Shown here piece after piece: positions 26,767 through 36,214 of a stretch of 64,000 nucleotides of DNA (the first letter of the stretch is position 1; each line of letters starts with the position of its first letter). Position numbers and translations under genes: made by a program. This DNA comes from Brevundimonas subvibrioides (GTDB lineage: Bacteria > Pseudomonadota > Alphaproteobacteria > Caulobacterales > Caulobacteraceae): NCBI RefSeq assembly GCF_002280785.1, contig NZ_NCEQ01000007.1, positions 248,001-312,000 of the forward strand. The letters are read 5' to 3'. The notes beneath the pieces are model-generated. The model worked only from the letters and a program-made list of their open reading frames with translations. It made no database searches and was not told where the DNA came from.

Positions 26767-28137
26767 ATGGCGATGCAACAGGATCTGACCCAGGGGTCCA
26801 TCACCGGGAAACTGGTGGGGATGGCCGGGTTCATCGGCATCGGTCTGGTGTTCCAGACCCTGTATTTCATCATCGACCTGTATTTCGTCGCCGGACTGGG
26901 CGCGGCGGCCATCGCGGGCGTCGGTCTGGCGGGCAACGCCTTCTTCCTAAGTCTCGCCCTGGCGCAGATGGTGGGCGTCGGCGCCCTGTCGCTGATCGCG
27001 CGGTCGATCGGGGCCAGGGATTTCGCCGCTGCGGAGCGGGTCTATCGTCAGGCGATGATCCTGTCGCTCGGGCTCGGCGCCCTGACCCTGGTCGTCGGCT
27101 ACCTGCTGGCTGAGCCGGCGCTGGCGTTGATCGCGGCGGACGCGGAGACGACGGCCATGGGCAAGGCCTATCTGTATGGTTTCCTGCCGGCGCTGGCGCT
27201 GAGCTTCCCGACCAACGCCATGGGATCGGCGCTGCGGGCGGCGGGCGTGGCGCGGCCGACCATGTTGCTGCAGACGGCCTCGGTGCTGCTGAACGCGGCG
27301 CTGGCGCCTGTGCTGATCGCGGGCTGGGGCACGGGTGTTCCGCTCGGCGTGTTCGGCGCCGGTCTGGCCAGTTCGATCGCGGCCCTGTTCGGCTTTCTGG
27401 GCATGCTGTTCGTGTTCGGCCGGTCCCAGACCCTGATCGCCCGTCCGCTGAAACTGCCTCGGCCGGACTGGAGCGTGTGTCGCCGGATCGTCGGCATCGG
27501 CCTGCCGACCGCCGGCGAGTTCCTGTTGATGTTCGTCATCACCGCCGTCGTCTATGGCGTCATCCGCCAGTTCGGCAGCGAGGCCCAGGCCGGTTACGGC
27601 GTCGGCGCGCGGGTGATGCAGTCGATCTTCCTGCCGGCGATGGCGGTGTCGTTCGCCGTGGCGCCGGTCGCGGGCCAGAACTTCGGCGCAGGCCGCGCAG
27701 ATCGCGTCCGGCGCACGGTGCGGGATGCGGCCGTGATCTCATCGGGTTTGATGCTGGTGCTGACGCTGGTCTGCCAGGTCTGGCCGCACGCCATGATCGC
27801 GGTCTTCGCCCACGATCCGGCGGTCATCGATGTCGGGGCCATGTTCCTGAGGATCGCCTCGATCAACTTCCTGGCGACAGGGCTGATCTTCGTGGCGTCC
27901 GGGACTTTCCAGGCGCTGGGCGACACGCGGCCGGCGCTGTGGGGCAGCTTCAGCCGGCTGGCGACCTTCGCGATCCCGGCGATCTGGCTGTCGGGGCAGC
28001 CCTGGGCCAGGCTTGAATACATCTGGTGGCTATCGGCGACGTCGGTGGCGATCCACTGCCTGGTGGCGCTGTGGTTCCTGCGCGGCCAGCTGGAGCTCAA
28101 GCTGGCGGGCCTGACGCCCCGCGGTGCCGTCGCCTAG
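26767..28137 (+). CDS. MATE family multidrug/cation antiporter
   Basis: A polytopic exporter of about 456 residues with twelve hydrophobic helices. Two MATE halves are recognisable: the N-terminal QGSITGKLVGMAGFI with FQTLYFIIDLYFV, and the C-terminal half beginning GLPTAGEFLLMF with VAPVAGQNFGAGR. It exports drugs or toxic cations against Na+ or H+. The start ATG 26767 follows GGGAGA; ATG 26773 is also possible. Its stop overlaps the convergent parE stop. Confidence 0.9.
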   Translation: MAMQQDLTQGSITGKLVGMAGFIGIGLVFQTLYFIIDLYFVAGLGAAAIAGVGLAGNAFFLSLALAQMVGVGALSLIARSIGARDFAAAERVYRQAMILSLGLGALTLVVGYLLAEPALALIAADAETTAMGKAYLYGFLPALALSFPTNAMGSALRAAGVARPTMLLQTASVLLNAALAPVLIAGWGTGVPLGVFGAGLASSIAALFGFLGMLFVFGRSQTLIARPLKLPRPDWSVCRRIVGIGLPTAGEFLLMFVITAVVYGVIRQFGSEAQAGYGVGARVMQSIFLPAMAVSFAVAPVAGQNFGAGRADRVRRTVRDAAVISSGLMLVLTLVCQVWPHAMIAVFAHDPAVIDVGAMFLRIASINFLATGLIFVASGTFQALGDTRPALWGSFSRLATFAIPAIWLSGQPWARLEYIWWLSATSVAIHCLVALWFLRGQLELKLAGLTPRGAVA

Positions 28138-30212
28138 ACGTCGAGATCGGCTTGCGCGAATTGCGCATTGTCCTGGATGAAGCGGAAGCGGGCGTCGGCC
28201 TTCTTGCCCATCAGCCGCTCGACCAGGTCCTCGATGTCGTCCTCGGATTCCGGGACGGTGACACGGGCGAGGGTGCGCTTCTTCGGATCCATGGTGGTCT
28301 CCTTGAGCTGGGAGGCCATCATCTCGCCGAGACCCTTGAACCGGCCGATCTCTGTCTTCTTGCCCTTGAAGACGGTGGCGATCAGTTCGTCGCGGTGGGC
28401 GTCGTCGCGGGCGTACTCGCTCAAGGGACCGGCGCTGATCCGGTAGAGGGGGGGCAGGGCCATGAAGAGGCGGCCCTGGCGGATCACCTCGGGCATCGAG
28501 CGATAGAAGAAGGTGATCAGAAGCGCTGCGATATGGGCGCCGTCGACGTCGGCGTCGGTCATGATCACCACCCGCTCATAGCGCAGGGTGTCGATGTCGA
28601 AACGCGGCCCGGGGGTGACGCCGAGCGCAAGCGTGAGGTCCGAAAGCTCGATGTTCTGGCGCAGCTTGTCGGCGGTGGCCGACGCAACATTAAGAATCTT
28701 GCCGCGCAGGGGCAGGATGGCCTGGGTCTGGCGGTCGCGCGCCTGTTTGGCCGAGCCGCCGGCCGAATCGCCCTCGACGATGAACAGTTCGGTGCCGTTG
28801 GCGGACTGGCGGCTGCAGTCCGACAGCTTGCCGGGCAGGCGCAGCTTGCGGGTCGCCTGGGCGCGCTGGACCTCCTTGTCCTTGCGACGGCGCAGCCGGT
28901 CCTCGGCCCGCTCGATGATGAAGCCGAGCAGGATGTTGGCCTGTTTCGGATTCTCGGTCAGCCAGTGGTCCAGCGGGTCGCGCAGCAGGGCCTCGACCAG
29001 ACGTTGGCCATCGGCGGACGACAGGCGGTCCTTGGTCTGGCCCTGGAACTCGGGATTGCGGATGAAGACGCTGATCAGGGCGCCGGCGTTGGCGATGACG
29101 TCCTCTGCCGTGATCTGGGTTGCGCGTTTCTCGTTGGTCAGTTCGCCATAGGATTTCAGGCCCCGGACCAGGGCGGCGCGCAGGCCGGCCTCATGGGTGC
29201 CGCCATCGGGGGTCGAGACAGTGTTGCAGTAGGACTGGACGAAGCCGTCGGCCTCGCCGAAGCCGATGGGCGACCAGGTCACGGCCCATTCGACGGCGCC
29301 GGTCTCGCCCTTGCGTTCGACGCGGCCCGAGAAGGCCGGGGTGACGGTGTCCAGCGCGCCGATCCGCTCAGCCAGGGCGTCGGCCAGGCCGTTGGGGAAG
29401 TGGAAGGTGGCGGTCTCGGGCGTCGCGTCGATGATCCGTTCGGGCGCGCAGGTCCATTTGATCTCCACGCCGCGGAACAGATAGGCCTTGGACCGCGCCA
29501 TGCGGAACAGGCGGGCGGGCTTGAAGGCCGCGCCGACGCCGAAGATCTCCGGGTCCGGATGGAAGCGGATCAGGGTGCCCTTCTTCTTCGACGGCTGGAG
29601 CTGCTGGATCGGGCCCAGCGGGATGCCGCGCGAGAAGGACTGTTTCCACTCGAAGCCGTCGCGCCAGACCGTGACGTCCAGCACGTCTGACAGGGCGTTG
29701 ACGACCGAGACGCCGACGCCGTGCAAACCGCCTGAGGTTTCATAGGCCTTGCCGGAGAACTTGCCGCCCGAATGGAGGACGGTCATGACCACTTCCAGGG
29801 CCGACTTGCCCGGATGTTTCGGGTGGGGATCGACCGGGATGCCCCGTCCGTCGTCGAACACCGACAGGATGCCGTCCGCGTCGAGATCGACCTTGATGAT
29901 CCTGGCGTGCTTGGCGACAGCCTCGTCCATCGCGTTGTCGAGGACTTCGGCGAACAGGTGGTGCAGGGCGCGCTCGTCGGTGCCGCCGATATACATGCCG
30001 GGGCGTTTGCGGACGGGCTCCAGCCCTTCCAGCACCTCGATCGACGAGGCGGAGTAGCTTCCGGGGACGTGCGCCTGGACGGCTTGCGCAGGCGCTGCGG
30101 CCTGCAGCTTCAGGGCCGGTTCCGGGGCGGGCGCGGGTGCGCGTTCCGCAGCCGCCGGCTTCGGCGCTTCGGGCATGTCATCGAACAGGGACGGGACGGT
30201 GGACGCGGGCAT
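28134..30212 (-). CDS. parE: DNA topoisomerase IV subunit B
   Basis: ATPase subunit of the chromosome-decatenating topoisomerase. The GHKL ATPase domain has [18 protein letters not shown] and [16 protein letters not shown]. The TOPRIM region has [16 protein letters not shown] and [11 protein letters not shown], and the C-terminus has RFKGLGEM. An extra Pro/Ala-rich N-terminal stretch of about 45 residues precedes the canonical [21 protein letters not shown]. Length is 692. The start at 30212 lies inside the end of the upstream O-antigen ligase-like gene (35-bp overlap). Confidence 0.96.
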   Translation of the reverse strand: MPASTVPSLFDDMPEAPKPAAAERAPAPAPEPALKLQAAAPAQAVQAHVPGSYSASSIEVLEGLEPVRKRPGMYIGGTDERALHHLFAEVLDNAMDEAVAKHARIIKVDLDADGILSVFDDGRGIPVDPHPKHPGKSALEVVMTVLHSGGKFSGKAYETSGGLHGVGVSVVNALSDVLDVTVWRDGFEWKQSFSRGIPLGPIQQLQPSKKKGTLIRFHPDPEIFGVGAAFKPARLFRMARSKAYLFRGVEIKWTCAPERIIDATPETATFHFPNGLADALAERIGALDTVTPAFSGRVERKGETGAVEWAVTWSPIGFGEADGFVQSYCNTVSTPDGGTHEAGLRAALVRGLKSYGELTNEKRATQITAEDVIANAGALISVFIRNPEFQGQTKDRLSSADGQRLVEALLRDPLDHWLTENPKQANILLGFIIERAEDRLRRRKDKEVQRAQATRKLRLPGKLSDCSRQSANGTELFIVEGDSAGGSAKQARDRQTQAILPLRGKILNVASATADKLRQNIELSDLTLALGVTPGPRFDIDTLRYERVVIMTDADVDGAHIAALLITFFYRSMPEVIRQGRLFMALPPLYRISAGPLSEYARDDAHRDELIATVFKGKKTEIGRFKGLGEMMASQLKETTMDPKKRTLARVTVPESEDDIEDLVERLMGKKADARFRFIQDNAQFAQADLDV

Positions 30213-31524
30213 GGGCGGAGTGTGCGGCGATTCGGGGAGCCGTCTGGTAGGCCCGTGACCTCGCCGTAGCAAGCGGCGCGCGGACGCGATCGGGCTCGAA
30301 CGCCAGGGCGCGCGCCAGGATGGCCAGCAGCAGGGTCCAGGGCAGGTTGGCGTGGCTGAGCAGCACGCTCTCCGACAGGCTGAGCAGCAGGAAGACGAGC
30401 AGATAGCCGACGGCCCAATAGCCTTCGCGGGCGCCCGAGCCCGGGATACGGAAGACGGTGACGACCGTGGCGATGGCGACGGTGATGCCGACCGTGATCG
30501 CGCCCGGCCAGCCGAGCTGGATCAGCAGATCGATCCAGCCGTTGTGCGCCGAGGGCACGGGCCACTGGGTCTCGGCGCGGATAAAGGCGGCGGGCACCGA
30601 ATCCTTGCCCCAGAAGGCCTGGTAGCCGAAGCCGGTCCAGGGGCGTTCGGCGACCTCGCGCATCAGGGCGGCCCAGATGTCGGTCCGGCCGGTCAGGGAC
30701 GGGTCCTTGCCCAGCGCCTGGAGCACCATGGCCGGGTCGGTGATGAAGACATAGGTCCCGCCCGCCGTCAGGACGACGCCGAACCAGACGGCGACGATGG
30801 AGAAGGCCGCGCCGCCGCGCTTCATGGCCCATAGGCCTCCGACCGCTCCGACGCCGAGCAGAAGGCACAGCAGCGAGGTCTTGGACTGGGTCGCCAGCAC
30901 CAGAAGCGTGGTGACGGCCAGGGTGACGGCGGGCAGCAGTCTTCGCGGATCCGCCGAGGCGAGACAGGCGGCGGCGGCCACGGCCCCGGCCGACATGACC
31001 AGCCCCATCTGGTTCTTCTCGTACCAGAGGCCGCGCCACAGGCCGGCGTTCTCGATCTGGTGCACGCCGATGGTCGGGTTGGCGAAGACCATGACGAGAC
31101 TGCCCAGCCCCATGATCAGCGAGGCCAGCATCAGCATGCGCGGCAGGTGGCGGCCGGTGAAGGCGACGCCGAGATAGATGGCGAAGGCGCTGGAGATGGC
31201 CATGGCGATGACCCGCCTCTGGGTCACGCCCGGATCGATGGACCACCATTTCGAGGCGAAGGCCTGAAGCACCAGCAGCGCCAGGATCAGCCACGCCGGC
31301 CAGGCGCGCACCAGGACCGCCGGACGCAGGGCGATCAGGCCCGCGATGACGGCATAGACCGGCAGCCAGACGAGACGCAGGATCGGCGTCTCCACCTGTG
31401 TCGGGGCGAACACCGGGCCGATGAAGGCCTGGGTCAGCATCATGATCACGACGATAGCCGCCGCCTGTTCCCACAGGGGCGGGCCGGGGTCGGTCAGGTC
31501 AGGGGATTCGCCAGGCGGTCGCAC
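30178..31524 (-). CDS. O-antigen ligase/polysaccharide polymerase family membrane protein
   Basis: About 448 residues with ten or more transmembrane helices and a central periplasmic loop. The motif SLTGRTDIWAAL and the later HNGWIDLLIQLGWPG fit the Wzy_C (O-antigen ligase) superfamily, which includes lipid A-core ligases and exopolysaccharide polymerases such as those for Caulobacter holdfast. Which of these it does cannot be told here, since no glycosyltransferase genes are nearby. It overlaps parE by 35 bp. Confidence 0.8.
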   Translation of the reverse strand: MRPPGESPDLTDPGPPLWEQAAAIVVIMMLTQAFIGPVFAPTQVETPILRLVWLPVYAVIAGLIALRPAVLVRAWPAWLILALLVLQAFASKWWSIDPGVTQRRVIAMAISSAFAIYLGVAFTGRHLPRMLMLASLIMGLGSLVMVFANPTIGVHQIENAGLWRGLWYEKNQMGLVMSAGAVAAAACLASADPRRLLPAVTLAVTTLLVLATQSKTSLLCLLLGVGAVGGLWAMKRGGAAFSIVAVWFGVVLTAGGTYVFITDPAMVLQALGKDPSLTGRTDIWAALMREVAERPWTGFGYQAFWGKDSVPAAFIRAETQWPVPSAHNGWIDLLIQLGWPGAITVGITVAIATVVTVFRIPGSGAREGYWAVGYLLVFLLLSLSESVLLSHANLPWTLLLAILARALAFEPDRVRAPLATARSRAYQTAPRIAAHSAHARVHRPVPVR

Positions 31525-31565
31525 GACCCGCAGGGTCGGCCATCGCCGCTAACGAACCGTTAGCC

Positions 31566-31970
31566 TCACCAGCGGGCCAGAAGGGCGTCGAGGCGCGCAA
31601 CGGCGGCAGGGGCGCCGGCGAGAGTTCCCCGCAGCGCCCGCGCCTCGGCCAGCAGTTCGTCGCCGCAGCGGAGTTCGTCCATGCGGGCGTTGATGGCGCG
31701 ATCCTGTTCGGAGTTGTCGCCGCCGAACTCGCTGCCGAGGAAGTCGCAGCGCACCCCGCGCCACATCACGGCCTCGACGGGGTCCGAGGGCTGGACGTTG
31801 ACCGCCAGATAGCGGTCCTGTTCCGCCGCCCAGGCCGTATCGACGGCAGGCTGGGCCGCGGGGGCCGGCGCGGCGGCCGGCGCAGGTTCGGCAGGGGGCG
31901 CCGGTTCGGCGACGGGTTGGCAGGCCGCGAGGACGAGGCCGACGAGGCCGATGGCTGTGATGCGGGACAT
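31566..31970 (-). CDS. Hypothetical lipoprotein
   Basis: A 134-residue protein with a signal peptide and lipobox LAAC (Cys about 17), then a Pro/Ala/Glu-rich linker of about 30 residues and a small helical domain with one Cys pair (VRCDFLG, LRCGDE). The start at 31970 gives the signal peptide; the longer frame is a shadow. The function is not recognised. It is between the ligase-family gene and uvrD. Confidence 0.7.
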   Translation of the reverse strand: MSRITAIGLVGLVLAACQPVAEPAPPAEPAPAAAPAPAAQPAVDTAWAAEQDRYLAVNVQPSDPVEAVMWRGVRCDFLGSEFGGDNSEQDRAINARMDELRCGDELLAEARALRGTLAGAPAAVARLDALLARW

Positions 31971-32106
31971 GGCTGGCCCTCCCCAGGCTGTTGAATAGTC
32001 ACTGTGATTGGAAAGCGGAGCCGGGGAAAGGGCGTGCAGGACGAAACTGCTCCGGCGCAACCCTCGCCGTCCTGGCCGCCCCCGCAAAGCTGACTGAAAA
32101 GACTGC

Positions 32107-34461
32107 CTAGTCGCCCGCCTTCTCCACGAAGGTATCGATGACCTTCTTCTCGCCGGCCTTTTCGAACTCGACGGTCAGCTTGTTGCCCTCGACAATCCGC
32201 ACCGAGCCGTAGCCGAATTTCTGGTGGAAGACGCGCTGGCCCTTGGTGAAGCCCGAGCCCGACTTCGGGTCGGCGGTCGCCACCAGCCGGCCTTCGCCTT
32301 CGATGACCGTGTTGCGGGCGGGGCGCGCGCCGGGGGCTCTGGACGCGGTGACCGCCTGGGCCCGCTGCCAGCCCGGAGAGGTGTAGCCGGCGCCGAAGGT
32401 GGGGGCGTCGTCCCAGCGGGATTTGGCCTCCTTCATCCCGGTCGAGGCGCCGTAGTAGCCCGTGTCGCTTTCGGCCTCGACGTGGGCGATGGGCAGTTCG
32501 TCGACGAAGCGGCTGGGCAGTTGCGAGGTCCAGCGGCCGTAGACCAGCCGGTTCGCGGCGAACGAAATCCGCGCGTCCTGTTTGGCGCGGGTGACGCCGA
32601 CATAGGCGAGGCGACGCTCTTCCTCGAGACCCTTCTCGCCCTTTTCGTCGATGCTGCGCTGGGACGGGAAGACGCCTTCCTCCCAGCCCGGCAGGAAGAC
32701 GAGCGGGAACTCCAGCCCCTTGGCGCCGTGCAGGGTCATGATCTGCACCGCGTCCGACGACGGGCCGCGATCGAGGTCCATCACCAGGGAGACGTGTTCG
32801 AGATAGGCCCCGAGGGTCTCGAACGACTGCATCGCCTGGGTCAGTTCCTTGAGGTTGTCGAGGCGGGTCGGGCCGGTGACGCGGTCCGCCTTCTGCATGT
32901 CGGTGTAGCCGCTCTCTTCCAGAACGGTTTCGGTCAGCAGCCAGTGGCGGGTGTCGGCGGCCAGCGTACGCCAGCGGTCGAGGTCGCGCACGAAGGTCGA
33001 CAGGGCCGTGCGCGTGCGGGCCTGAAGCTCGTCGGAGCCGATCAGATCACGCACGGCGGTCATGGCCGAGACGCCGCGATGACGGGCGATCTGGAGGATC
33101 TTCTGCACCGAGGTCTCGCCGATGCCGCGCTTGGGCACATTGACGATGCGCTCGAAGGCCAGGTCGTCGTCCTCGGACTGGATCAGGCGCAGATAGGCGT
33201 GGGCGTCACGGATCTCGGCACGCTCGAAGAAGCGCGGCCCGCCGATCACCGTATAGGGGATGGCGAGGAGGACGAATCGCTCCTCGAAGGCGCGCATCTG
33301 AAACGACGCGCGAACAAGGACAGCCATGTCCTTGTATTTTCGGCCGTCCCGTTTCGCTGTCTCGATTTCGTCGGCGATCAGCCGGCTCTCGGCATCGCCG
33401 TCCCAGACGCCGCGTACCCGGACCTTGTCGCCCGTCTGGTCCTCGGTCCACAGGGTCTTGCCCAGCCGGTCGCGGTTGGCCGCGATCAGGCCGGACGCGG
33501 CCCCGAGGATATGGCTGGTCGAGCGATAGTTGCGCTCCAGCTTGACGATCTTGGCGCCAGGAAAGTCCTTTTCGAACCGGAGGATGTTGTCGACTTCTGC
33601 GCCACGCCATCCGTAGATCGACTGGTCGTCGTCGCCGACGCAGCAGACATTGCCGGTCGAGGCCGTCAGCAGCCGCAGCCAAAGATACTGGGCGACATTG
33701 GTGTCCTGGTACTCGTCGACCAGGATGTAGCGGAAGCGTTTGCGATAGTCCTCAGCAATATCCGCGTGTTGAGACAGAATAGTAAGGTTGTGAAGCAACA
33801 GATCGCCGAAGTCGCAGGCGTTCAATGTGGCCAGCCGCGACTGGTAGGCGGCGTAGAGGACCTGGCCCTTGCCGTTGGCGAAATCCTCGCCGGCTGGCAG
33901 CTGATCGGGCCTCCACCCGCGGTTCTTCCAGTGGTCGATCAGGCCGGCCAGCGACTTGGGCGTCCAGCGCTTGGTGTCGATGTTGGCGGCCTCGAGCAGC
34001 TGTTTCAGCAGCCGCTCCTGATCGTCGGTGTCCAGGATGGTGAAGGTCGACTTCAGTCCGACCAGTTCGGCATGGCGGCGCAGGATCTGGGCGGCGACCG
34101 AGTGGAAGGTGCCGAGCCAGCGCAGCCCCTCGGCCGACGGCCCGATCAGGTGGGTGATCCGCTCGCGCATCTCGCGCGCGGCCTTGTTGGTGAAGGTGAC
34201 GACCAGCAGCTCCCACGGACGGGCGCGGCCGGTGGCGAGGATATGGGCGAGACGGGTGGTCAGGACCCGGGTCTTGCCGGTGCCGGCGCCGGCGAGGACC
34301 AGGACAGGCCCCTCGGTCGTCTCGACGGCCTCGCGCTGTTCGGGGTTCAGGCCGCTGAGATAGTCCGGCGTTTCATGCGCCACGCCTCCGGGACCGCGTG
34401 AGCGGGCCAGGTCGGAGATGCGCGGCCCGGACACTGGAGGATTGGGCAGGGAGTCGGTCAA
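32107..34461 (-). CDS. uvrD: UvrD/PcrA-family 3'-5' DNA helicase
   Basis: SF1A helicase for nucleotide-excision and replication repair. Motifs seen are NPEQREAV, Walker A GAGTGKT, DEYQDTN, DDDQSIYGWRGA, the Q/R motifs and MTLHGAKGLEF. The C-terminal PcrA-type tail has a tudor-like segment (VFHQKFGYGSVRIVEGNKLTVEFEKAG, in part GYGSVRIVEGN). Length 784 is typical. The start at 34461 overlaps no neighbour. Confidence 0.95.
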   Translation of the reverse strand: MTDSLPNPPVSGPRISDLARSRGPGGVAHETPDYLSGLNPEQREAVETTEGPVLVLAGAGTGKTRVLTTRLAHILATGRARPWELLVVTFTNKAAREMRERITHLIGPSAEGLRWLGTFHSVAAQILRRHAELVGLKSTFTILDTDDQERLLKQLLEAANIDTKRWTPKSLAGLIDHWKNRGWRPDQLPAGEDFANGKGQVLYAAYQSRLATLNACDFGDLLLHNLTILSQHADIAEDYRKRFRYILVDEYQDTNVAQYLWLRLLTASTGNVCCVGDDDQSIYGWRGAEVDNILRFEKDFPGAKIVKLERNYRSTSHILGAASGLIAANRDRLGKTLWTEDQTGDKVRVRGVWDGDAESRLIADEIETAKRDGRKYKDMAVLVRASFQMRAFEERFVLLAIPYTVIGGPRFFERAEIRDAHAYLRLIQSEDDDLAFERIVNVPKRGIGETSVQKILQIARHRGVSAMTAVRDLIGSDELQARTRTALSTFVRDLDRWRTLAADTRHWLLTETVLEESGYTDMQKADRVTGPTRLDNLKELTQAMQSFETLGAYLEHVSLVMDLDRGPSSDAVQIMTLHGAKGLEFPLVFLPGWEEGVFPSQRSIDEKGEKGLEEERRLAYVGVTRAKQDARISFAANRLVYGRWTSQLPSRFVDELPIAHVEAESDTGYYGASTGMKEAKSRWDDAPTFGAGYTSPGWQRAQAVTASRAPGARPARNTVIEGEGRLVATADPKSGSGFTKGQRVFHQKFGYGSVRIVEGNKLTVEFEKAGEKKVIDTFVEKAGD

Positions 34462-34605
34462 ACAGAGGCACTCGGGAGCGATGCGGGATTCGAGAACATA
34501 ATGAGCACATGAGGCAAAGTCAGGCCCTCACGGTTCGTCTGCCGGAACCGGGAAGCGTGGCCGGAGTTTGGTCGGCGCAGGGGAAGCTTCCGAGAGGGAA
34601 CAAAA

Positions 34606-34794
34606 ATGGTTGAGAATACCAATGGCGGCGGCAACACGGGCCTCGCCTTCATCGTCGGCGCGGTCGTGGTCGTGCTGGCGATCGTGGCGTATTTCGTCGT
34701 CGCACGCGGCGGCATGGATGGAGACACCAAGGACGTCAACGTCGACGTCAATCTGCCGTCGGTCGAGGCGCCGGCCGTCCCGGGGACCAACTAG
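34606..34794 (+). CDS. Small single-span membrane protein, copy 1
   Basis: A 62-residue protein with a Gly/Asn-rich N-terminus, one helix (about 13-33: LAFIVGAVVVVLAIVAYFVV) and an acidic exported tail containing TKDVNVDVNLPSVEAP. It is followed with no gap by a longer relative that repeats the layout AFIVGxxxVVxAxxAxF and the NVDVxxNLP motif. GAGGGAACAAAA precedes the ATG. The function is unknown. Confidence 0.7.
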   Translation: MVENTNGGGNTGLAFIVGAVVVVLAIVAYFVVARGGMDGDTKDVNVDVNLPSVEAPAVPGTN

Positions 34795-35109
34795 ATGACG
34801 GACCCGAATATGCCGCCCGAACGCGTCGTGGTCGTCGATCCGCCGCGCCAGACCACCGTCAATGTCCAGTCCGAGCGTCGTGGCGGCGGCGGCGCGATGG
34901 CCTTCATCGTCGGCGGCCTTCTGGTCGTCGTCGCGGTCATCGCCGTCTTCGTCTGGAACGGCGGCGGCGTTGCCACGCCGGACACCAACGTCGATGTCGA
35001 TATAAACCTGCCAGGTCTGCCGGACGCGCCGAAGCTTCCGGAAGCCCCAACGCTTCCACCGATCGAGCCGCCGACCCTGCCGTCGCCGGGTCCGGCCCCG
35101 TCGAACTGA
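34795..35109 (+). CDS. Small single-span membrane protein, copy 2
   Basis: A 104-residue relative of the preceding gene, starting at the base after its stop. A polar N-terminus with VVVVDPPRQTTVNVQ is followed by one helix (about 36-53: AFIVGGLLVVVAVIAVFVW) and an exported tail. The tail has the shared NVDVDINLPGLP motif and then a Pro-rich run of PxLPxxEPP repeats. Tandem duplication and growth of the tail are inferred. Confidence 0.7.
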   Translation: MTDPNMPPERVVVVDPPRQTTVNVQSERRGGGGAMAFIVGGLLVVVAVIAVFVWNGGGVATPDTNVDVDINLPGLPDAPKLPEAPTLPPIEPPTLPSPGPAPSN

Positions 35110-35119
35110 TCGACTGAAT

Positions 35120-35154
35120 GTCTCCTCCCTGCCGAGAAGCGACAGGGAGGAGAC
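35120..35154. terminator. Strong bidirectional hairpin
   Basis: Perfect 12-bp arms (GTCTCCTCCCTG / CAGGGAGGAGAC) with an 11-base loop lie between the convergent small membrane gene and the SIMPL gene. No long T-run, but position and stem strength favour transcription termination in both directions. Confidence 0.7.
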
Positions 35155-35164
35155 GCTGCAACAG

Positions 35165-35881
35165 CTAGCGCAGCTGGTAGGTGACTGTGGCGACCACGCG
35201 GACGCGCTTGTCCAGCGAGGTGGATTCGCTGTCGACGTCCTCGCGGGCGAGGATCTCGAATGAGCCCTGGGTCGCCTGTTTGATCGGACCCAGCGGCGCC
35301 CCTGAGTCCTTGGCGAACTGTTCGGCGCCCGAACGGGCCGAGGCGGTGGCCTCGGCGATCATCTCCGGACGCACGTCATTGAGCTTGGTGAAGACATAGG
35401 TCGGGGCGGTGAAGTCCAGCAGCACGCCCTGACGGACGAGGTCGTTCAGGGCGCGTTCGGTCTGGGCGACGCGGGCGACGTCCGTCGTGCGGACCGTCAC
35501 GCTCTGGGCCACGATATAGTGGGGCGTGCCGTCGGACGGGGCATAGCTCTGCGACTGGGTGTCGGTGACTTCCAGGCGGCCGATGGTGATGATGTCGTCG
35601 GCATAGCCCTGTGAGGTCAGGAAGGTCCGGACCTTGGCCAGATCGCCGTCGATCTTGGACTGGACCCCCGGCAGTTCCTCGCCGGCCACGGTGAACCGCA
35701 AGGACAGGATGGCCAGATCGGCCTCGACATTGCGCTCGGCGACGCCGCGTACGGTGACCTGGCGGTTGCCGGTGTTGGCGTTGACCACGCCCCCGCCGAC
35801 GGCGATGCCGGCCCCGATCAGGCCGATGGCGATGAGGCCGCCGATGATGGCCGGTGGAATGAGACTGCGGTCGATCTGCAC
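35165..35881 (-). CDS. SIMPL (DUF541) domain protein
   Basis: A 238-residue exported or membrane-anchored protein. The N-terminal hydrophobic helix (about 9-33) is followed by a SIMPL domain: VTVRGVAERNVEADLAILSLRF, quoted in part as VTVRGVAERNVEADLA, then VAQSVTVRTTDVARV and TAPTYVFTKLNDVRPEMIAEA. Family members are periplasmic and linked to oxidative stress, without an agreed mechanism. Confidence 0.88.
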   Translation of the reverse strand: MQIDRSLIPPAIIGGLIAIGLIGAGIAVGGGVVNANTGNRQVTVRGVAERNVEADLAILSLRFTVAGEELPGVQSKIDGDLAKVRTFLTSQGYADDIITIGRLEVTDTQSQSYAPSDGTPHYIVAQSVTVRTTDVARVAQTERALNDLVRQGVLLDFTAPTYVFTKLNDVRPEMIAEATASARSGAEQFAKDSGAPLGPIKQATQGSFEILAREDVDSESTSLDKRVRVVATVTYQLR

Positions 35882-35923
35882 GTTGGTTGCTCCAGTTTGA
35901 GGCGCTCACCATACGCCCGAATA

Positions 35924-36148
35924 TCAGGGTTCGCTTATGACCCTTTCTGACGCCGCGAACTCCAGCGCCAGAAGGCGGCAGGCGGAGGCCAGCGGCCGGC
36001 GGCCGCGCGTTTCGTCGACCCAGACCAGCAGGCCCGCGTGGCTGAGCCCGCGCGCTACGGCGATGCGGTCCAGCACGGCCCAGAATTCGGGCTCAAGCGC
36101 CACGGAGGTGGCGTGGCCGGCGAGGACGACGGAGCGTTTCTTGAGCAC
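35924..36148 (-). CDS. Ribbon-helix-helix domain protein
   Basis: A 74-residue protein starting at GTG 36148 (codes for LKKRSVVLAGHATSVALE after the start). It matches the short RHH_4 family, with VALEPEFWAVLDRIAVARGLSHAGLLVWVDE. The fold suggests DNA binding, though the family has no known operator. The longer open frame that extends through coq4 on this strand is a shadow. It is divergent from coq4 with 66 bp between starts. Confidence 0.8.
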   Translation of the reverse strand: MLKKRSVVLAGHATSVALEPEFWAVLDRIAVARGLSHAGLLVWVDETRGRRPLASACRLLALEFAASERVISEP

Positions 36149-36214
36149 AGGATCTCCGGCGGAACGGCTTTGAGAGGACGGTGGGTTGCGATAGGATACC
36201 CGACTTCGAGCAGG

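Noticed and set aside
32224..34401. A 725-codon plus-strand frame antisense to uvrD
   Set aside because: Its translation is Gly/Arg/Val/Asp-biased low complexity, mirroring the uvrD codons. No family match.
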